A stretch of 11,468 nucleotides of DNA from Alphaproteobacteria bacterium (GTDB taxonomy: Bacteria > Pseudomonadota > Alphaproteobacteria > SP197), in contig JAJEBJ010000104.1 in NCBI GenBank assembly GCA_022822575.1, positions 1-11,468 of the forward strand. Reading direction: 5' to 3'. Below, one piece after another: positions 6,873 through 11,468 of the stretch (its first letter is position 1; the number at the start of each line of letters is the position of its first letter). The notes below the pieces were generated by a model. The model had not been told where the DNA came from. It worked only from the letters and a program-made list of their open reading frames with translations, and ran no database searches. Made by a program: the position numbers and the translations under genes.

Positions 6873-7739
6873 ATGCTGACGCCCGAACAGGTACGGTTCT
6901 ATCACCGTGAAGGCTATCTTCTTGTCGAGGATGTCTTCGATGGATCTGAAGTCGCCGAACTCAACCGCGTGACGGACAGCTACATCGAACGCTCTCGGGA
7001 GATTGCAGCAAGCGATTCCCTCTTCGATGTGGCGCCGAATCACACGGCGGAAAGCCCGATCGTGCGGCGCATCAAGAATCCGGTTGCCCTCGACAAGGTC
7101 TACGCCCGCGCCGCCCGCAAGGAACGTCTGCTCGACATCGTCGAGTGCCTCATCGGTCCGGGCGTGCGGTTCGACCACTCCAAGATGAACATCAAGACCC
7201 GGGGTGGCCAGGCGGCGATCGACTGGCACCAGGACTGGGCCTTCTACCCCCATACGAACGACGATTTGCTCGCTGTCGGCGTCTATCTCGGAGACTGCAC
7301 CCTGGAGAACGGACCGTTGATGGTGATTCCGGGAAGCCACAGGGGCCCGGTCTTCGATCACCATCACGAGGGTCTTTTCGTGGGGAGCTGCAGTGCCGGC
7401 GAACTCGGTGCGCTTCCCGAAGACGCGGTGCCTCTTGCCGGAAGGGCGGGTTCGATCACGATTCACCACGTGCGCACGCTGCACGGGTCCCTGGAGAACC
7501 GGTTGCGCCGGGACCGCCGCCTGCTCCTCTTGTGCTACATGGCGATTGATGCCTGGCCGCTTGCCAGTGCCGGATCATTCGATCTCGCCGAGTTCGACAG
7601 CCGCATCCTCAGGGGCGAGCCGACCCTTCAGCCGCGCCAGGAGGCCCTTCCCGTGCGCGCACCGATCCCCAGAATCCCCGACTCCGATTCAATCTTCGAG
7701 GATCAGGAGATGGTCGCCGGGCGGTCATTCGCCACGTGA
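6873..7739 (+). CDS. Phytanoyl-CoA dioxygenase (PhyH) family Fe(II)/2-oxoglutarate oxygenase
   Basis: Predicted cytoplasmic non-haem iron oxygenase that would hydroxylate a small molecule with 2-oxoglutarate and O2. The 288-residue product opens with LTPEQVRFYHREGYLLVEDVF, the usual PhyH N-terminal helix and strand. The iron-binding triad is visible as H119 and D121 in DWHQDWAFYPHTNDD, with distal H204 in HHVRTLHGS. An arginine among residues 210-216, following the distal His, is the likely 2-oxoglutarate anchor. GPLMVIPGSHRGPVFDHH (147-164) is the core strand common to the family. It lacks the signature I would expect of ectoine hydroxylase (EctD), so the substrate is unassigned. The gene stands alone between a terminator and a converging gene. 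A TTGACG at 6802-6807 could be a -35, but no good -10 follows it. Family membership is sure; the reaction is not. Confidence 0.92.
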   Translation: MLTPEQVRFYHREGYLLVEDVFDGSEVAELNRVTDSYIERSREIAASDSLFDVAPNHTAESPIVRRIKNPVALDKVYARAARKERLLDIVECLIGPGVRFDHSKMNIKTRGGQAAIDWHQDWAFYPHTNDDLLAVGVYLGDCTLENGPLMVIPGSHRGPVFDHHHEGLFVGSCSAGELGALPEDAVPLAGRAGSITIHHVRTLHGSLENRLRRDRRLLLLCYMAIDAWPLASAGSFDLAEFDSRILRGEPTLQPRQEALPVRAPIPRIPDSDSIFEDQEMVAGRSFAT

Positions 7740-7849
7740 AGCGCCAGACGGCCTCTGCCAGGCACTCTTCATGTCCACGCAGGACTGTGTTGACGGCTTC
7801 CTGAATCACGTCGGCCAGCGGCCCCTGGAGGAACGAGAGCGCGGGACGG
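7740..7849. other. Convergent intergenic region
   Basis: The dioxygenase and OsmC genes converge on these 110 bases. A bidirectional terminator would be expected, but only short weak inverted repeats are seen (for example CCAG/CTGG near 7817-7830) and none has a T-run. I find no convincing gene or regulatory signal. Confidence 0.5.
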
Positions 7850-8371
7850 TCAACCAGCGGGCGTCGAAGTGCGCGAGACCTCGATGGCGGGTGGCGATGT
7901 CAGGGTCTGGAAGATGACGCAGTAGCGTTCGGTCAGCTTCATCAGGCGATCCAGGCTGTCGTCATCGGCATCCGTATCGAGTGTGAAGCCAAGGCGAATG
8001 GACCTGAATCCCACAGGCGTGTCGCGGTCGATCCCGAGCGTGCCGCGAAAATCGAGATCGCCTTCGGCGGTGATCGTCCCATCTTTCAGGGCGATGCCCA
8101 GCGCGCTCGCCACGGCATTCAGCGTGACGCCGGCACAGGCCACCAGGGCCTCGAGGAGCATGTCACCGGAACAGGCGGCAAGGCCATCTCCTCCCGTTGC
8201 GGGGTGGAGACCAGCCCTGATCATGGCCTTCGAGGTTTCCACGCTGCACGTGACATCGTCGAGCCCGATGCTTCCCGTGGCCCGAAGAGTGACGACCGCG
8301 GCATCGGGTTCGTCGCGGTAGCGCTCCTTGAGGGGTGCCTGCATGGTGCGCAGGGTCTCACCGTCGATCAT
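7850..8371 (-). CDS. OsmC family protein
   Basis: OsmC/Ohr-fold protein. Characterised members reduce organic hydroperoxides through two reactive cysteines, though many family members have no known substrate. The 173-residue product has the fold's two expected cysteines: C79 in LEALVACAGVTLNAVAS on the central helix and C151 in LTERYCVIFQTL near the C-terminus. An extra C67 lies close to the first. The ATG at 8371 is chosen because GGAGGAGGA sits about six bases before it; an ATG at 8413 would add 14 charged residues, overlap the upstream gene and lack such a site. It is the last gene of a minus-strand cluster, 31 bases after the M24 gene, so cotranscription is likely. Whether it protects against peroxides or has a role tied to the transported compound is not shown by the sequence. 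Confidence 0.9.
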   Translation of the reverse strand: MIDGETLRTMQAPLKERYRDEPDAAVVTLRATGSIGLDDVTCSVETSKAMIRAGLHPATGGDGLAACSGDMLLEALVACAGVTLNAVASALGIALKDGTITAEGDLDFRGTLGIDRDTPVGFRSIRLGFTLDTDADDDSLDRLMKLTERYCVIFQTLTSPPAIEVSRTSTPAG

Positions 8372-8402
8372 CGTCTTCCTCCTCCGCTGCCGTTCGTCGT
8401 GC

Positions 8403-9617
8403 TCATCCCGCAAGCGAGATCAGCTTGCGGGGCAGGGTGTTGAAGTTCTCGCATCCCGTTTCCGTGACGAGGATCATGTCCTCGATGTTGAAGCCACCCA
8501 GGCTGCTCGCGTAGTAGGGAACCTCGAGGCTCATGACCATGCCGGGCTCGAAGGGTGTGTCGTTGGGTCCGATGAAGGGTGGCTCCTCGACCTGATCGTC
8601 GAGCCCGATCGAATGGCCGACATGTCCCCGGCTGTAGTTCGGCAGGCCGCGATTGCGGACCTCTTCGATGGCCGCATGGAAGACCTCGCCCATGGTGATC
8701 CCCGGACGGATCATCGACAGCGCCTTCTCGAAGGCCGCCTCGAGGGCATCGTGGACCATCCGGGCCTGGGGCTCCGCCTCGCCGAGACAGAACACCCGGC
8801 AGCAATCGCTCCAGTAGCCGTCGAGTTTGACGCCGCAATCGAGCTTGAGAATGTCTCCCTGGCGAAGAACGCGCCCGCCGCCCTTGCCGATGTGGGGGAA
8901 GACGAAAGAGCCCTGGTACTCGCCCGCAATTTCGTTGCCGGCGAGCGCATCCATGACACCCATCTCGTAGTTGCATCGGATCTGCGAAAGGTGCTGACCG
9001 TCCTCCACGCACGAGACCACGCGTTCGATCCCTTTCTCGAAGAGCGTGGCGGCATGGCGCAGCAACGCGATTTCCCGAGGGTGCTTGATCTGGCGCAGGG
9101 CGTACATGATCTGCGAACAGTCGACGAACGAACAGTCGGGATTGGTCGCTTCGAAGAGGTCTGCCGACTCCTTCTTCATCACGCCCAGATCCGTGCCGAT
9201 GGTTCCGCCGAGGAGCCCGCGTTCGTCGAGGAGAGTGCGGACAAGACCATGGATCTCGCCCGGATCGTACTGCTCCGGCCGGACGGGTATCGCTTCGCCT
9301 GGGTAGTCGTTCGCCCTGCCGGTGACCACGTCAATGTCGCGTGCCTCGATCCACATGCCGTACGTGCGGATGTCCCGTATCACGGACCGGGCCTTGGCTT
9401 CGTCCGAGGAATACTCGTTGACGATGAGCACGGGTGGTTGTGCGGGGTCGGCGGGGACGATCGCCATGTCCGTTCCCATCATCGTCCAGCCCAGCTCGAT
9501 GAAGGCGCTCTGGAAACCGGACACGTAATGGATGTTGGGCGCGGTGTAGGCGATGTAGGCGTCGAGGCCCTCCTCTTTCATCCTCCGGCGCAGCTCATCC
9601 AGGACACGCTCATGCAT
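8403..9617 (-). CDS. M24 family metallopeptidase-fold protein (Xaa-Pro peptidase / creatinase type)
   Basis: Cytoplasmic pita-bread-fold enzyme; relatives cleave Xaa-Pro bonds (aminopeptidase P, prolidase) or C-N bonds of small compounds (creatinase, ectoine hydrolase). The 404 residues comprise a creatinase-like N-terminal domain (about 1-165) and a C-terminal M24 domain. All five dinuclear-metal ligands are visible: D260 and D271 in LKLDCGVKLDGYWSD, H335 in GHVGHSIGL, E365 in SLEVPYY and E379 in FNIED; H242 in FPHIGKGGG matches the first active-site histidine. The usual second histidine (HE.P after GHGIG) is replaced here by DDQVEEPP. ATG 9617 is preceded at eight bases by GAGGG. The gene starts 11 bases after the solute-binding protein's stop, so its substrate is probably what that protein captures. 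The exact bond cleaved cannot be told. Confidence 0.9.
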   Translation of the reverse strand: MHERVLDELRRRMKEEGLDAYIAYTAPNIHYVSGFQSAFIELGWTMMGTDMAIVPADPAQPPVLIVNEYSSDEAKARSVIRDIRTYGMWIEARDIDVVTGRANDYPGEAIPVRPEQYDPGEIHGLVRTLLDERGLLGGTIGTDLGVMKKESADLFEATNPDCSFVDCSQIMYALRQIKHPREIALLRHAATLFEKGIERVVSCVEDGQHLSQIRCNYEMGVMDALAGNEIAGEYQGSFVFPHIGKGGGRVLRQGDILKLDCGVKLDGYWSDCCRVFCLGEAEPQARMVHDALEAAFEKALSMIRPGITMGEVFHAAIEEVRNRGLPNYSRGHVGHSIGLDDQVEEPPFIGPNDTPFEPGMVMSLEVPYYASSLGGFNIEDMILVTETGCENFNTLPRKLISLAG

Positions 9618-9628
9618 CGGCCATGCCC

Positions 9629-11185
9629 TCAGGCGGGTTCAAACTCCCCGAGGCGAAAGCGTGTCCCGTCGGGCAGCAGGGCGGGCTTCACCGTGTCGCG
9701 GTGGAGCGAAGGCGCCACACCGTGGGTGATGAAGGCATAAGCGCCCGAGTCCCACATCAGGCTCTGCATGTGCTGGTAGATTTCGTCGCGCTTGGCATCG
9801 TCCGTCTCGGTGAGTGCACTGGCGTTGAGGTCGCTGAACTCCTGGTCGCACCAGCGTTCCCAGTTCCACACGCCCACCTGATCGCAGGTGAACCAGGCCG
9901 TCGCCCAGCTTGGATCAGGTGCCATGTTGTAGGTGTTGAGAATGAGCTGAACGTCCTTCCACATGTCACCGGCGGATTCACTCCCCAGCGACCAGAAATG
10001 ACCGGCGTCATTCTGGTTGATGGAGACCTCGACGCCGATGTCGGCAAGGTTGCTCTGGATGATCTGCGCCGTGGCGGCGTTGGTGGTCGATGCCAGGATG
10101 TCGAGAGTCAGAACAAGCCCCTCGGCCCCGGCTTCGGCGATGAGCGCTCTCGCGGCGTCCGGATCGGGTTTCGGCGGCTCGATGTCCCTGTGGCCGAGAA
10201 GGCCGGGACCGATGATGCCCGTAGCCGGCAGGGCCGCACCGAAGTAGGCCGCCTCGAGAATCTGATCCACGTCGATGGCCTGCTGGATGGCGCGGCGGAT
10301 CCTGATGTCCTGAAGCACAGGGTTGTCCACGTTCATGCCGAGCCACGTGTAGTCAAGCGTCGGCTTGATCACCAGGACACCACCTTCGGGGGGATCCTCC
10401 CTGAGACGTGGCAGGGACGATGCCGGGATCCGGGTGAAGTCGATTTCACCTGCCACGAAAGCCAGTTCCGCGGCGTTCTCGTCATCGATGGGAAGGAGTT
10501 GTATCTCGTCGAACCCTGCCGGCGTGCCGTAGTAGTCCGGATTGCGCCCGAGCACGATTCTCTGGTTGGGCTGCCAGTCCTTGAGCATGTAGCGCCCGGA
10601 GGTCGCCGGTGGATCGGTGGTGAATGTGCCTCCGGCGTCTTCCACCGCCTGCTTGCAGACGATGGCGGCGGTATGCCACGGAAGCGTGCTCCACCACAGC
10701 GGTGCGAAGTACTCCTTCAGGACGATGACACCCTCGAGATCCCCGGTGACCTCCACATGATCGAGGGCCGACCAGTCGCTGGCGCTCCAGGCCCCGAGGT
10801 CGGGATCGATGACACGTTCGAAGGAAAACTTCACGTCCTCGGCCGTCATCTCGCCATAGCCACCGGTCCAGCGAATTCCCTGCCGCAGGCGAAAGGCGAT
10901 ACGGGTCTCGTCGATCTGCTCGATCATTTCGGCGGCATCGAGGTCCCAGCGCCACTCGTCACCCGGCCGGAAGGCTATGAGGCGGCTGTAGATGGCGTCG
11001 ACGACATCGGAATCGCTGGGCGAGGATCGAAGTGGCGGGTCCAGGGACTTGAGATCGGTCAGTGTGCGGGCGCGCAGCACCGTCATCTCTTCCGCGCGAA
11101 CCACGCCCGGAAGGAGCGCGGCCGCGGCACCTGCACCAGCAAAACCCTTGAGAGTGTGACGCCGCGAAAGTGGTTGGTTGAACAT
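9629..11185 (-). CDS. ABC transporter periplasmic substrate-binding protein, family 5 (peptide/opine type), Tat-exported
   Basis: Periplasmic receptor of a Dpp/Opp-type ABC importer; family-5 proteins bind di- and oligopeptides, glutathione, nickel chelates, opines and similar compounds. The 518-residue product begins with a twin-arginine signal, SRRHTLKGF (R8, R9), a hydrophobic alanine-rich stretch (16-28) and a likely cleavage after VRA at residue 31. Family-5 features include LKSLDPP early in the mature chain, GEMTAEDVKFSFERVIDP, SGRYMLKDWQPNQRIVLGRN, and the helix IRIRRAIQQAIDVDQI. The ATG at 11185 follows a purine-rich AGGGGGGAAGAG; an earlier ATG at 11290 would place 35 unlikely residues before the signal. 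It is the first gene of the M24-OsmC cluster. No permease or ATPase genes accompany it here; they may lie to the right or elsewhere. The ligand is unknown. Confidence 0.92.
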   Translation of the reverse strand: MFNQPLSRRHTLKGFAGAGAAAALLPGVVRAEEMTVLRARTLTDLKSLDPPLRSSPSDSDVVDAIYSRLIAFRPGDEWRWDLDAAEMIEQIDETRIAFRLRQGIRWTGGYGEMTAEDVKFSFERVIDPDLGAWSASDWSALDHVEVTGDLEGVIVLKEYFAPLWWSTLPWHTAAIVCKQAVEDAGGTFTTDPPATSGRYMLKDWQPNQRIVLGRNPDYYGTPAGFDEIQLLPIDDENAAELAFVAGEIDFTRIPASSLPRLREDPPEGGVLVIKPTLDYTWLGMNVDNPVLQDIRIRRAIQQAIDVDQILEAAYFGAALPATGIIGPGLLGHRDIEPPKPDPDAARALIAEAGAEGLVLTLDILASTTNAATAQIIQSNLADIGVEVSINQNDAGHFWSLGSESAGDMWKDVQLILNTYNMAPDPSWATAWFTCDQVGVWNWERWCDQEFSDLNASALTETDDAKRDEIYQHMQSLMWDSGAYAFITHGVAPSLHRDTVKPALLPDGTRFRLGEFEPA

Positions 11186-11329
11186 GGTCTCTTCCCCCCT
11201 GGAATCACCCTTCTGTTGGAAACTATCAGCCAATGGTTGCGCCGGCGTCAACGGATTCGACGCTGGACATGACCTTTGGAATTGCATCACATTGGAACAC
11301 TGTCTGCCAACAATTGAGGGGAGTGAGAC
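11186..11329. other. Divergent intergenic region with TTGGAA repeats
   Basis: The 144 bases between two divergent Tat-protein genes contain three copies of TTGGAA on the plus strand (11216-11221, 11276-11281, 11292-11297). The last two are 16 bases apart, about one and a half helical turns. CCAATG (11230-11235) and CATTGG (11290-11295) form an inverted pair, and CGCCGGCG (11240-11247) is an 8-base palindrome partly inside the candidate leftward -35. These may be operator half-sites for a regulator of the transport genes, but short motifs can also arise by chance. I could not pick a good rightward promoter. Confidence 0.35.
11222..11251 (-). promoter_or_regulatory. Candidate sigma70 promoter of the SBP-M24-OsmC cluster
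   Basis: On the minus strand TTGACG (11251-11246, 5 of 6 to the -35 consensus) is followed after 18 bases by GATAGT (11227-11222, 4 of 6 to the -10). The start would fall near 11215, giving a leader of about 30 bases before the ATG at 11185. The layout closely resembles the candidate BI-1 promoter. Confidence 0.5.
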
Positions 11330-11468
11330 ATGTCCAGTGATCGGTTGAAACTGTCCCGTCGCCGTTTCATGGAAACAACGGCCGCGGGCGTGGCAGGAAG
11401 CACGCTGGCGATGACCGGCACTGCCGCACGGGCCCAGGAAGCGGGCGATACCCTGAGGACGAGGAACT
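11330..11468 (+). CDS. Tat-exported protein, N-terminus only (possible second substrate-binding protein)
   Basis: Only the first 46 codons lie in the window. They encode a clear twin-arginine signal peptide: SRRRFMET (arginines 10-12, matching S-R-R-x-F-x), a weakly hydrophobic stretch AAGVAGSTLAMTGTAA (about 18-33), and a likely cleavage after ARA at residue 35. GAGGGGAG (11316-11323) stands six bases before the ATG, a strong ribosome binding site. The first mature residues, QEAGDTLRTRN, loosely resemble the start of the neighbouring solute-binding protein (AEEMTVLRARTL), so a paralogous family-5 binding protein is a fair guess. A Tat-dependent periplasmic enzyme is equally open. The gene is divergent from the SBP-M24-OsmC cluster and may share regulation with it. 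Confidence 0.8.
   Translation, partial: MSSDRLKLSRRRFMETTAAGVAGSTLAMTGTAARAQEAGDTLRTRN

Noticed and set aside
7609..7809. Small minus-strand frame (about 66 codons, GTG start) after the OsmC gene, with a protein-like stretch MIQEAVNTVLRGHEECLAEA
   Set aside because: It has no ribosome binding site and more than half of it is antisense to the end of the dioxygenase gene. It could be a remnant, but I cannot support it as a gene.
7740..7849. Possible bidirectional terminator between the converging genes
   Set aside because: Only 4-5 bp stems without T-runs are visible, too weak to call.
8328..9740. 470-codon plus-strand open frame opposite the M24 gene
   Set aside because: The minus strand encodes an M24 enzyme with all metal ligands; the plus-strand frame is its complement and shows no motif.
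9623..11272. Very long plus-strand open frame (549 codons) opposite the substrate-binding protein gene
   Set aside because: It is the antisense shadow of a clear family-5 binding protein with a Tat signal. Its translation has no recognisable domain and is of the kind GC-rich coding strands produce.
1..11468. CRISPR array, tRNA or rRNA, phage defence system
   Set aside because: I saw no regularly spaced repeats, no tRNA-like cloverleaf and no defence-type domain in reading both strands.

Overview
This window looks like an ordinary chromosomal segment of a high-GC Gram-negative bacterium, probably an alphaproteobacterium. That placement rests on the dense GC-rich coding, the two Tat-exported periplasmic proteins, the tesA/ybbA/ybbP block and the style of the Bax-inhibitor-1 protein. 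No rRNA or tRNA is present to place it further.

Layout, left to right. (1) Positions 1-1376, minus strand: a transposase of the IS1634 type (IS4-like DDE). It runs off the left edge and is undamaged as far as it can be read. The right end of the insertion sequence lies somewhere in 1377-1507 but cannot be fixed. (2) 1508-2688, minus strand: a two-gene unit, tesA-like SGNH esterase then thpR RNA 2',3'-cyclic phosphodiesterase, joined by an ATGA overlap. (3) 2694-5860, plus strand: the divergent ABC pair ybbA (ATPase) and ybbP (large FtsX-type permease), joined by a GTGA overlap. The start codons of tesA and ybbA are only 5 bp apart, so each promoter region must lie inside the other gene. (4) 5977-6738, plus strand: a Bax-inhibitor-1/YccA membrane protein with its own candidate promoter, a leader hairpin and a strong intrinsic terminator. 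(5) 6873-7739, plus strand: a phytanoyl-CoA dioxygenase-family Fe(II)/2-oxoglutarate enzyme with a perfect AGGAGG ribosome binding site. (6) 7850-11185, minus strand: a three-gene cluster, transcribed in the order family-5 (peptide/opine-type) Tat-exported solute-binding protein, M24 peptidase-fold enzyme, OsmC-like protein. (7) From 11330, plus strand: the first 46 codons of a second Tat-exported protein, divergent from the solute-binding protein.

How the parts may work together. Block 6 reads as uptake plus cleavage of a small amide or peptide-like compound: a periplasmic binding protein feeds an ABC importer whose permease genes are not in this window, and a cytoplasmic M24 enzyme processes the cargo. 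The OsmC protein would be an accessory thiol-dependent or hydrolase-like function. The second Tat protein may continue the same transport theme. Blocks 2-3 are the conserved TesA/YbbAP envelope module.

I do not see a convincing undescribed system here. The points most worth a second look are the altered active-site histidine of the M24 enzyme with its operon context, the 5-bp tesA/ybbA divergence with hairpins beside it, and the repeat-bearing intergenic region between the two Tat-protein genes.
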